Shown here: positions 1 through 5,002 of the stretch, one piece after another | Numbering within the stretch: the first letter of the stretch is position 1 | Layout of the letters: the number at the start of each line of letters is the position of its first letter | Source of the DNA: Hyphomonas sp. | Lineage (GTDB): Bacteria; Pseudomonadota; Alphaproteobacteria; Caulobacterales; Hyphomonadaceae | Length of the DNA: 5,002 bases | Assembly: GCA_003486945.1 (NCBI GenBank) | Contig: DNFL01000251.1 | Span: forward strand, 1-5,002 | Direction of reading: 5' to 3' | The notes under the pieces: model-generated | The model's input: only the letters and a program-made list of their open reading frames with translations | What the model was told of the DNA's origin: nothing | The model's database searches: none | Position numbers and translations under genes: made by a program

Positions 1-1293
1 CGCGCCCATCATCGTCTCGAAGAAGGGCAGCTTTCCAAGCTGGGGAAACTCGTCGAGGCAGAGCAGCAGGCGGTGGTTCTTCTTCTCGCCCGCCGGTCCT
101 GTCTCCTGGTGCTCCATCAGGGCACGGGCCATCTGGTTGAGGATGAGCCGCATAAGCGGCATCAGGCGCGCGGCGTCGGATGGCGGCGGTTGCAGGTAGA
201 GCGTGACGGGCTTCTCGCCGCACATCAGGTCCGCCACCCGGAAATCCGACGCCGAGGTCATCTCCGAAACAATCGGATCGGCGAACAGGCCAAAGAAGCT
301 TTCTGCCGTCGCTTTCAGACCCGATTGCAGGCGCTCTTCATTGGCGAGGAAACTGTCCGAACCGTGCTTGCATTCGGGGTGAACCTCGCCTTCGCCGGTG
401 AGCGCATCGGTGAGGTGCAGCGTGCGGCCCATCTCGTCGGCGGTGGCCTTGAGGTCGCTGAGTTTTGACCGGACGACGGCAAGCGTCTTGCGATGGGCGG
501 GCTCGGCATAGAGCACATGGATGATCACGCCGATCAGAACCTGCTTGGCAGACTTGTCCCAGAAATCCGAATGGCGCCCGTCACCCGCCGGATCGGCGAT
601 GATGTCGACGATGTTCTGGACATCGCGCACTTCGTTTGCGCCCCGGCGCACTTCGAACAGGGGATTGAACCGCGCAGAGCCCGGCACGGTCGGCGCAAAT
701 TGCAGAACGGGTCCCAGCGTTGCCCGGAACCCCGCCGTCCCCGGAAACCCGTGCCGACCGTCGCCGCTCGCAAGCTCTCCCTTGACGTCGAGCACCAGCG
801 CCGAGTCCGGCCAGGCAAGCAGTGTCGGCACGACATGGCCGCGGCCCTTGCCGGACCGCGAGGCGCCGACCAGCAGCTGGTGCTCCGGCCCGTCAAAGCA
901 GAGGATCTCGCCGTCCAGCTTGCCGAGCGGCGTGCCGCGCTTGGCAAAGAGGCCGGCCTCCTTTGCGTCCGCAAACTTGCCCCAGGCGTCCTTGCCGAAG
1001 GGCTGGGGTTTGGTGCGGGTACGGATCAGGAGCGCGAAGGCGAGGATAGCGGCGGCAAACGCTGCGAGGACGATCAGCCGGGCGATCGCAAAGGGCTTGG
1101 GGAAATCGTACGCATGGATCTCAGTCCAGGCAATGACTGCAAAGGGTGAGTAGACAGATTCGCCGCCCACGCTAAACAGCGGCGCGCCGAGGGCAGGGTG
1201 GCCGTCGAACACGTCCGCGATGAACCCCGTCGCGAGCATGAGGCCCGCAATCAAAAGCAGGGGCGGGATGGCAAAGGCGAGGGCGAAACGCAT
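1..1293 (-). CDS. traG: TraG/VirD4-family conjugative coupling ATPase, N-terminal part (cut by window edge)
   Basis: This is a type IV coupling protein, an inner-membrane ATPase that links the relaxase-DNA complex to the type IV secretion channel in conjugation. I translated the minus strand by hand: it is open for 431 codons from ATG 1293 and continues off the left edge, so the C-terminus is missing. Hydrophobic stretches at about residues 2-25 and 70-90 fit the two N-terminal membrane helices of the family. The sequence GPEHQLLVGASRSGKG holds the Walker A (143-150, K149). A glycine after the lysine is normal in this family. DVKGE (169-173) and FNPL (209-212) are family motifs. LCLDEFPQLGK (411-421) holds Walker B (D414, E415) and ends close to the cut. 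An in-frame stop (TAA) lies 15 nt upstream of the ATG, which rules out a longer N-terminus. The Shine-Dalgarno is weak (AGG about 15 nt upstream). The identification as the TraG/VirD4 family is firm. The gene symbol is by family resemblance to the Ti/RP4-type proteins. Confidence 0.95.
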   Translation of the reverse strand, partial: MRFALAFAIPPLLLIAGLMLATGFIADVFDGHPALGAPLFSVGGESVYSPFAVIAWTEIHAYDFPKPFAIARLIVLAAFAAAILAFALLIRTRTKPQPFGKDAWGKFADAKEAGLFAKRGTPLGKLDGEILCFDGPEHQLLVGASRSGKGRGHVVPTLLAWPDSALVLDVKGELASGDGRHGFPGTAGFRATLGPVLQFAPTVPGSARFNPLFEVRRGANEVRDVQNIVDIIADPAGDGRHSDFWDKSAKQVLIGVIIHVLYAEPAHRKTLAVVRSKLSDLKATADEMGRTLHLTDALTGEGEVHPECKHGSDSFLANEERLQSGLKATAESFFGLFADPIVSEMTSASDFRVADLMCGEKPVTLYLQPPPSDAARLMPLMRLILNQMARALMEHQETGPAGEKKNHRLLLCLDEFPQLGKLPFFETMMGA

Positions 1294-1312
1294 ATTGGGC
1301 CGTTGTTACCTG

Positions 1313-1330
1313 CCGCAAGCCGTCTTGCGG
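1313..1330 (-). promoter_or_regulatory. 7-bp-stem hairpin just upstream of traG
   Basis: CCGCAAG and CTTGCGG form a perfect 7-bp inverted repeat with a 4-nt loop. It ends 19 nt before the traG start codon. No T-run follows on either strand, so it does not look like a factor-independent terminator. On the traG transcript it would fold immediately before the weak ribosome binding region, or at DNA level it could be an operator. Its function is inferred from position only. Confidence 0.4.
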
Positions 1331-1418
1331 GTCGTACACGGACCATCGGTCTGCCATGCCGGGTGCCACGAGCGGGAACGCCTGCCGGGCGACTGCGCGC
1401 CGCTCGAGGCTCAGAGGC

Positions 1419-1428
1419 GAGTTAACTC
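1419..1428. repeat. 10-bp perfect palindrome GAGTTAACTC
   Basis: GAGTTAACTC is a perfect palindrome inside the gap upstream of traG. It sits within a looser repeat, CAGAG-N9-CTCTG (1412-1430). It could be a binding site for a dimeric regulator such as the XRE protein encoded next door, but a 10-bp palindrome can occur by chance and there is no second copy in the window. Confidence 0.25.
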
Positions 1429-1569
1429 TGGTTTTGCGAAATCAGGCTTGCCGACTGCGCGGCTTTGCAGTGGCTGGTGTCTGGGGTTGGAGAATTCTTG
1501 CGCGGTGCGGCGCGGGCGCGCAGCCGGATTCGGGTACCGTCGGTCTTGGTAAAATTCGCGCGATAGGGA

Positions 1570-1941
1570 TCAGTCGGTATCCTGCATGGCGCGCAGGACC
1601 TTCGCCATTGAGGTCAATACGGCCACAGATGACACCCGGTCAATGATCGTGTGGCATTTGTTGCGCGCGAGTTGGAGCGTCTTCGTCGTCTCATCCGAGC
1701 CGGTCGTGTCATCGACGCCTTCGAACAGGGCATCGACGGGAACACTGAACGCACGGGCCATCACGTAGAGGACGCCGGCAGAGACCCGGTTGCTGCCAGT
1801 CTCGTATTTCTGGAGCTGCTGGTGGCTCATGCCGAGCTGGGATGAGAACTCCTGAAGCGTCAGACCATGCTCGCCCCGGAGCTTGCGAATATTTGCGCCG
1901 ACCACAAGGTCAGCTTGAAGGGGTTTGCGACCGGCAGTCAT
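1570..1941 (-). CDS. Cro/CI-type (XRE) helix-turn-helix regulator
   Basis: A 123-residue DNA-binding protein. Residues about 14-73 form an HTH_3 domain of the Cro/C1 type. It has the usual pattern of helix 1 (VGANIRKLRGEHG), the helix-turn-helix (LTLQEFSSQLGMSHQQLQKYE, read across 27-47), then GSNRVSAGVLYVMARAFSVPVDALF. The remaining 50 residues are acidic and then amphipathic, possibly for dimerisation, with no recognised ligand domain. Small XRE proteins of this layout are common regulators in alphaproteobacterial chromosomes and mobile elements. The ATG lies 2 nt after the TAA of the upstream Lrp/AsnC gene, with only a weak purine stretch before it, which suggests one transcript and coupled translation. 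Its target is unknown. The neighbouring traG and the gene pair itself are the obvious candidates. Confidence 0.9.
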   Translation of the reverse strand: MTAGRKPLQADLVVGANIRKLRGEHGLTLQEFSSQLGMSHQQLQKYETGSNRVSAGVLYVMARAFSVPVDALFEGVDDTTGSDETTKTLQLARNKCHTIIDRVSSVAVLTSMAKVLRAMQDTD

Positions 1942-1943
1942 GC

Positions 1944-2486
1944 TTACACCGCGTCCTGAATGAACAGAGGATGCGGGTGTGCCTGCTTGATCACTCTGCC
2001 GATGGGGTGGAGGTGGGCGGTCTGGATGAGGTCGGCGGACGGATCGAGCTTCGTCTGCAGCTGCGTCCAGTCAGCGGGCTTCTGCAGCGCGACGCGCAGC
2101 TTGAGGTCAAACACGCCGACAAGCTCTGAGGCCTTCGTGATCTCAGGGGCAGCGTTTATTGCGGCTTCGAGACGGCTGCGATTAGCACGGCCATATTGGG
2201 TAAGCGCAATCTGGACCCAGTAGAACGGCCAGGTGCCGAATATGCCTTCGTCGATATCGGCCATGTAGCGAAGGATGGCGCCTGAATCCTCAAGACGATT
2301 AAGCCGGTGCAGCGTGCCGTTGTGCGACAGGGCGATCCGTTCCGCCAGCGTCTTGATGGGCTCACGGGCGCCTTCTTGTAGCACGCGAAGCAGCTTGAGG
2401 TCGGTCTCGTCCAGGCGCATGCCGGAGGGCGCATAGACAGACGGCCGGGCAGGGGCGCCAGGTCGGCGCGGCGTTTCGGCAGACAT
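1944..2486 (-). CDS. Lrp/AsnC-family transcriptional regulator
   Basis: A 180-residue protein with the two-domain Lrp/AsnC layout. The winged helix-turn-helix spans about 24-75 (RLDETDLKLLRVLQEGAREP, then the recognition region LSHNGTLHRLNRLEDSGAI at 53-71). An AsnC/RAM-type effector and oligomerisation domain spans about 85-165, with the strand FYWVQIAL and the loop GVFDLKLRV at 124-132 that normally lines the ligand site. Family members usually have about 150-160 residues. The excess is a Pro/Ala/Arg-rich 22-residue N-terminus. A start at Met23 (2420) would give a standard-sized protein and cannot be excluded, but the ATG at 2486 has AAAAGGA about 13 nt upstream. It is the first gene of a pair with the XRE regulator. 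Such proteins sense amino acids or small metabolites. The ligand here is unknown. Confidence 0.9.
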   Translation of the reverse strand: MSAETPRRPGAPARPSVYAPSGMRLDETDLKLLRVLQEGAREPIKTLAERIALSHNGTLHRLNRLEDSGAILRYMADIDEGIFGTWPFYWVQIALTQYGRANRSRLEAAINAAPEITKASELVGVFDLKLRVALQKPADWTQLQTKLDPSADLIQTAHLHPIGRVIKQAHPHPLFIQDAV

Positions 2487-2709
2487 CAGAAAACAGTCGT
2501 CCTTTTCGAAAGTGCCAATGCGACTTTGCTTGTTACCAGAGGTTGATTCGCGTGCGCTTGCAATCTCGTCGTGGAGATAGGTTGGTCAGAACCTTCGCGG
2601 CACGGTGAAAGACAGAAAGGAAGTAGGAGATTCTGTTGCCGAAACCTGCCACCGATAGCGGACGCTTGATCCCCGAAGGCAAGAACGCTGCGTACTTCAG
2701 CGGATGCGC
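2487..2709. other. Intergenic stretch with doubtful small ORF
   Basis: This stretch separates the aldo/keto reductase stop from the Lrp/AsnC start. A 75-codon minus-strand frame fills it almost exactly (2713-2486): its ATG overlaps the reductase stop by ATGA, and its TGA overlaps the Lrp start as TGATG. The translation shows no domain. Third codon positions look far less GC-biased than in the neighbouring genes, and there is no Shine-Dalgarno before the ATG. I therefore treat it as non-coding leader DNA that probably holds the Lrp/AsnC promoter. I found no convincing promoter boxes and no terminator for the reductase gene. Confidence 0.5.
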
Positions 2710-3771
2710 TCATGCTCGATGATTGTCCACGGCGTCAAACTGGCCGGCGAATGAAAGATCGCGCGCGGTAAAGCCGCGCGCAGTCAGGAAGTTATGCAAG
2801 TAGCCCAGATCGACGGCAGATGCCTTGCTGAGCATCTCAAGGTGTGGGGCGCTGAGCCTGAGGTTGAGACATTGAAGATTGTTATCGATCTGATCAGCGT
2901 TGCGCGCGCCGATGACCGGAATAACTGCGTTCTTGAACTGGGTTTGCTGGCAAAGCCAGGCCAACCCGACGTGGCCAGGGCTACACTCCATTTCGGTGGC
3001 CACCGCGACGACTTGGTCGACTATAAAGCGTTGGTGTTCAGAGATGTCCTTGCCCGCCCAGCGTCCGGTTGCCGTTTTGGATGCTGCGCCTGCGTATTTT
3101 CCAGTCAGAAGGCCACCGCCTAACGGCGAATAGGCTGTAATGCCCAGATCCAGCTCTTGTGCCATGGGCAGTAGATCACGTTCAGGCGTTCGCTCGAGTA
3201 GGGAATACGCAATCTGGACACCTATGAAAGGCGCCCAGCCGCGCAAATCGGCGAGCATGTTCGCGCTGCTCACGCGCCACGCTTCGACGTTCGAAGCGCC
3301 AATATAGTTTACTTTGCCGGCCGAGACGAGATCGTCAAATCCGCGCATGATCTCGTCCATGGGCGTCGTGAAATCCCACGAGTGCAGCCAGAAAATGTCG
3401 ATACATTCTATGCCCAAGCGCCGCAGGCTTGCCTCAACGCTTCGGCGCATGTTCTTTCGGCTGTTGCCGGCCTTGGACAGGTCAGTGCCCATCGATTGAG
3501 TGTATTTTGTCGAGATCACAAAGTGATCGCGATCTGAACGCAGAAAGTCGCCGACGATGCGTTCACTCTCGCCGTCCGAGTAGACATCGGCAGTGTCGAT
3601 GAAGTTGCCGCCTGCTTCGGCGAACGTTTGCATGATGTGCCGGGCGCCGCCGGGTGTCCCGGAGCTTTCGGCCCCATTCGCTTCCTTCGGCTTGTGGAGT
3701 CCGAAGCCAGCCGTTCCAAGGCACAGCTCCGAGACGCGAAGGCCAGAGCGGCCGAACAATTTATATCTCAT
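2710..3771 (-). CDS. Aldo/keto reductase
   Basis: A 353-residue NADPH-type aldo/keto reductase with a TIM barrel, expected in the cytoplasm, that reduces a carbonyl or oxidises an alcohol. The start MRYKLFGRSGLRVSELCLGT is the typical opening strand pair of the family. The catalytic tetrad is complete: D59 and Y64 in FIDTADVYSDGE (the standard 5-residue spacing), K89 in STKYTQ and H130 in WLHSWD. Cofactor-site segments are GASNVEAWR (158-166), Q186, YSPLGGGLLTGKY (214-226) and, near the C-terminus, IPVIGARNADQIDNNL (284-299). The length is normal. The frame is open upstream to an ATG at 3918, but those 49 extra residues resemble nothing in the family, while ATG 3771 has AGGA 6 nt upstream. 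The gene is divergent from the oxygenase gene across a 298-bp region with shared palindromes, suggesting joint control. The substrate cannot be read from the sequence. Confidence 0.95.
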   Translation of the reverse strand: MRYKLFGRSGLRVSELCLGTAGFGLHKPKEANGAESSGTPGGARHIMQTFAEAGGNFIDTADVYSDGESERIVGDFLRSDRDHFVISTKYTQSMGTDLSKAGNSRKNMRRSVEASLRRLGIECIDIFWLHSWDFTTPMDEIMRGFDDLVSAGKVNYIGASNVEAWRVSSANMLADLRGWAPFIGVQIAYSLLERTPERDLLPMAQELDLGITAYSPLGGGLLTGKYAGAASKTATGRWAGKDISEHQRFIVDQVVAVATEMECSPGHVGLAWLCQQTQFKNAVIPVIGARNADQIDNNLQCLNLRLSAPHLEMLSKASAVDLGYLHNFLTARGFTARDLSFAGQFDAVDNHRA

Positions 3772-3775
3772 CACT

Positions 3776-3783
3776 CTTCCTCT
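3776..3783 (-). promoter_or_regulatory. Ribosome binding site fixing the reductase start
   Basis: On the minus strand the bases AGAGGAAG precede ATG 3771, with AGGA 6 nt from the start codon. This strong site decides for the 353-residue form over the in-frame ATG at 3918. Confidence 0.8.
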
Positions 3784-3859
3784 TTCGGGGCCAGGCGCCG
3801 ACTGCAAGATGCGATCGCCAGCATGTGACTGTAGTCCGATCGACTTCGCGACTAAGAGC

Positions 3860-3874
3860 ATTGGTAGGACCAAA
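3860..3874. promoter_or_regulatory. Palindromic operator candidate, copy 1 (ATTGGT-AGG-ACCAA)
   Basis: ATTGGTAGGACCAAA has perfect 5-bp arms TTGGT/ACCAA around a 3-bp spacer. It lies 88 nt upstream of the reductase start codon, so probably in or just after its promoter. It repeats the motif found at 3978-3992, with the same arms and spacer length but a different spacer sequence, as expected for two sites of one dimeric regulator. The core fits the TNGT-N3-ACNA pattern reported for many FadR-subfamily GntR repressors. That assignment is an inference, and no GntR gene is in the window. Confidence 0.55.
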
Positions 3875-3885
3875 ATAGCGAGCTG

Positions 3886-3912
3886 TCGATAGTGCCGGAA
3901 AACCAGACGCAA
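3886..3912 (-). promoter_or_regulatory. Possible reductase promoter
   Basis: On the minus strand TTGCGT (3912-3907) and TATCGA (3891-3886) could act as -35 and -10 boxes, but the 15-bp spacing is short and the match is only partial. An alternative -10, TATTTT (3877-3872), overlaps the copy-1 palindrome. Either choice would place that palindrome at or just after the transcription start, a repressor-like position. Neither is firm. Confidence 0.2.
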
Positions 3913-3954
3913 GGACATGCATTGTCCTGAACAGGATGATTGTCATCCAGGACA
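3912..3954. promoter_or_regulatory. Cluster of AGGACA/TGTCCT inverted repeats
   Basis: AGGACA (3912-3917), TGTCCT (3923-3928) and AGGACA (3949-3954) give two overlapping inverted pairs: AGGACA-N5-TGTCCT and TGTCCTG-N18-CAGGACA (3923-3954). Inside the second pair are two further perfect small palindromes, TCCTG-AA-CAGGA (3925-3936) and GGATGA-TTG-TCATCC (3934-3948). Such a density of dyads between two divergent genes suggests a multi-site operator. The binding protein is unknown. Confidence 0.5.
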
Positions 3955-3977
3955 CTTGCCGGCGACACAAACCGAAA

Positions 3978-3992
3978 ATTGGTTTGACCAAT
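3978..3992. promoter_or_regulatory. Palindromic operator candidate, copy 2 (ATTGGT-TTG-ACCAAT)
   Basis: ATTGGTTTGACCAAT is a perfect 6-bp-arm palindrome with a 3-bp spacer, and it matches copy 1 at 11 of 12 arm positions. It covers the putative -35 box TTGACC of the oxygenase gene, so a bound protein would block RNA polymerase there. It also shares GGTTTG with another inverted repeat, CAAACC-N7-GGTTTG (3968-3986). Confidence 0.6.
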
Positions 3993-4011
3993 ACTCGGGG
4001 CTGTGTAGATT
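3984..4011 (+). promoter_or_regulatory. Putative promoter of the oxygenase gene
   Basis: TTGACC (3984-3989) and TAGATT (4006-4011) are separated by 16 bp and resemble housekeeping -35 and -10 boxes (five of six and four of six matches to TTGACA and TATAAT). Transcription would start near 4018 and leave a leader of about 50 nt before GTG 4070. The overlap with the palindrome at 3978-3992 supports a regulated promoter. Confidence 0.4.
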
Positions 4012-4058
4012 GGGGTATGCATTGCCGCAAAGCGTGTTGGATGTTTTTCTGTTGAGAC

Positions 4059-4063
4059 GGGAG
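4059..4063 (+). promoter_or_regulatory. Ribosome binding site for the GTG start at 4070
   Basis: GGGAG stands 6 nt before GTG 4070. No in-frame ATG is available upstream (ATGs at 4017 and 4041 are in another frame), so this site decides for the GTG start. Confidence 0.6.
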
Positions 4064-4069
4064 CCGCGA

Positions 4070-5002
4070 GTGAATCGATACAACGCTTCAGATCTCAGCC
4101 GCTGGAGGTCAGATGGCGCCGCGCTGATGCCCGGCTTCTTCACTAAATCGGAAATAGTTCCTGTGCTGGACGACTTCGGAATTTTGTTCTCCGGCGGCCA
4201 ACCCCAACCCCACGCGGCCGTCGAAAACACCAAAGGCAAGGACGTCCGAATGCCTTCGCGCGTGCAGTTTGAGCACACGCGGATGATGCCGTTCGATTGT
4301 TCTCCTGCACTCAACCTGCTCGCACTACACCCCGCACTGATTGCCTTCGCGCGTGAGGCGCTTGGAACGGAGGATGTCAGGCTTTATCAGAGCATCAGCT
4401 GGGCGAAGTTTACTGGGCAAGCGGATTTCGACCAGCCCTTTCATATGGACTATTACAACCATACGCTGACGACGATCGGGGATGACCCATGCCAGCGCAC
4501 AGTGAACTTCTCGATATATGCCACCGATGTAACGGATGAGCACGGCTCCATCCGCTATGTGACCCGAGGAGAGGGCGATGAGATCTGCGGGCCGATGAGG
4601 CCTGGAATGCCTGACGTTTCACAGCAGGACGCGCTTCGGCGGATTGAGCGTTCCGGGGCGGGCCCCAGTGGTACGGTGTTGGCCTATTCGTCCGACATCT
4701 ATCATCGCGCCACCAACCTCACTGCGCCTGAGGGCAGGCGCTATGTCTTGTTCGCAAGCTATAAGGCGGCGGAAAATGACGCCGTGGATTTCGTCGCTTG
4801 GCCGAGCAGCGTTCCGCGCGAATGGTCAAGATTGTATTCGGCCGATGACAATCCCTGGAGGCATTTCTTCGAGCACGCCAGTCCGGAGCAACTCGCCTGC
4901 CTGAATGTGCCGCTGCCGGGAGATCGGTTCTGGACCGAGGTAACTTTGGCGAGGACGCAAACGCGATGGCCGCGATGGGATGCGACGGCTTGGCGCCGGG
5001 CT
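4070..5002 (+). CDS. Phytanoyl-CoA dioxygenase-like Fe(II)/2-oxoglutarate oxygenase (cut by window edge)
   Basis: The plus strand is open from GTG 4070 for 311 codons to the window end with no stop, so the C-terminus is missing. The sequence fits the PhyH-type non-haem Fe(II)/2-oxoglutarate oxygenases, which hydroxylate an unactivated carbon of a small molecule using oxygen and 2-oxoglutarate. The iron ligands are visible: H125 and D127 in FHMDYYNHTL and the distal H212 in SDIYHRATN. R223 or R224, in EGRRYVLFASY about 11 residues later, would bind the 2-oxoglutarate carboxylate. The N-terminal WRSDGAALMPGFF (12-24) matches the usual opening of the family. More than 80 residues follow the core, rich in Trp and Arg, and may form a C-terminal cap. 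GTG is chosen for its GGGAG ribosome site; the next in-frame ATG (4127) would cut the opening motif. The substrate is unknown. The divergent reductase may act on the same compound. Confidence 0.85.
   Translation, partial: MNRYNASDLSRWRSDGAALMPGFFTKSEIVPVLDDFGILFSGGQPQPHAAVENTKGKDVRMPSRVQFEHTRMMPFDCSPALNLLALHPALIAFAREALGTEDVRLYQSISWAKFTGQADFDQPFHMDYYNHTLTTIGDDPCQRTVNFSIYATDVTDEHGSIRYVTRGEGDEICGPMRPGMPDVSQQDALRRIERSGAGPSGTVLAYSSDIYHRATNLTAPEGRRYVLFASYKAAENDAVDFVAWPSSVPREWSRLYSADDNPWRHFFEHASPEQLACLNVPLPGDRFWTEVTLARTQTRWPRWDATAWRRA

Larger units (their letters stand above)
1294..1569. other. Non-coding gap between the XRE regulator gene and traG
   Basis: I see no credible gene in these 276 bases. 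Frames on both strands are either short or shadows of neighbours, and their translations are rich in Arg, Pro and Ala with no recognisable motif. The gap holds a short hairpin (1313-1330) and a 10-bp palindrome (1419-1428), listed separately, and a very GC-rich patch around 1500-1525. Because traG lies downstream of this gap on the minus strand, its promoter probably sits here, but I cannot point to a convincing -35/-10 pair. No hairpin followed by a T-run is visible after the XRE gene, so read-through into traG is possible. Confidence 0.6.

Noticed and set aside
534..974. A 146-codon minus-strand frame.
   Set aside because: It is an out-of-frame shadow of traG on the same strand; the traG frame encodes the Walker A and the DVKGE and FNPL motifs through this interval.
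73..1153. Several plus-strand frames over the left 1.2 kb, the longest being 218 and 210 codons.
   Set aside because: They are antisense to traG. The minus-strand frame has all family motifs, while these translations are Arg/Gly/Pro-rich with no domain.
1490..1530. GC-rich patch considered as part of a tRNA or terminator stem.
   Set aside because: No cloverleaf arms, no TTC-containing T-loop and no T-run could be found.
1220..1646. Plus-strand frames (110 and 96 codons) across the gap upstream of traG.
   Set aside because: They overlap the ends of two well-supported minus-strand genes and have low-complexity Arg/Gly/Ala-rich translations without motifs.
2580..2593. GGTT-N6-AACC repeat containing TTGGTCAG, considered as a third copy of the ATTGGT-N3-ACCAA operator.
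   Set aside because: The right arm is out of register and the arms are only 4 bp, so it is not a real match.
3772..3918. A 49-residue N-terminal extension of the aldo/keto reductase starting at ATG 3918, with a hydrophobic stretch resembling a signal anchor.
   Set aside because: The family normally begins at the MRYKLFGRSG sequence, ATG 3771 has a strong ribosome site, and the extension would run through the palindromes of the regulatory region.
3943..4314. A 123-codon minus-strand frame opposite the start of the oxygenase gene.
   Set aside because: It is antisense to a well-supported oxygenase frame and shows no domain.

Overview
The window is GC-rich bacterial DNA that reads like an alphaproteobacterial mobile region. 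The organism is an inference from codon usage and from the Ti/RP4-type TraG; no rRNA or other marker gene is present. Four genes lie on the minus strand and one on the plus strand. Both outermost genes run off the window ends.

Left part (1-1293, minus): the N-terminal 431 codons of a TraG/VirD4-type conjugative coupling ATPase, with two N-terminal membrane segments, a Walker A and a Walker B. Its C-terminus is off the left edge. Between it and the next gene is a 276-bp non-coding gap containing a 7-bp-stem hairpin just upstream of the traG start and a 10-bp palindrome.

Middle (1570-2486, minus): a two-gene regulatory unit, an Lrp/AsnC-family regulator followed 2 nt later by a Cro/CI (XRE)-type regulator. 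Upstream is a 223-bp stretch with no convincing gene.

Right part (2710-5002): an aldo/keto reductase (minus) and a phytanoyl-CoA-dioxygenase-like Fe(II)/2-oxoglutarate oxygenase (plus, truncated by the right edge), transcribed divergently from a 298-bp intergenic region. This region is the most interesting part of the window. It carries two copies of the palindrome ATTGGT-N3-ACCAA, one over the putative -35 box of the oxygenase gene and one on the reductase side. Between them is a cluster of AGGACA/TGTCCT inverted repeats. The simplest reading is that the two oxidoreductase genes form one divergently controlled metabolic cargo module, next to conjugation genes. The regulator is probably not in the window, although the Lrp/AsnC and XRE proteins cannot be excluded. 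No CRISPR array, tRNA, rRNA, insertion sequence or integrase was seen.
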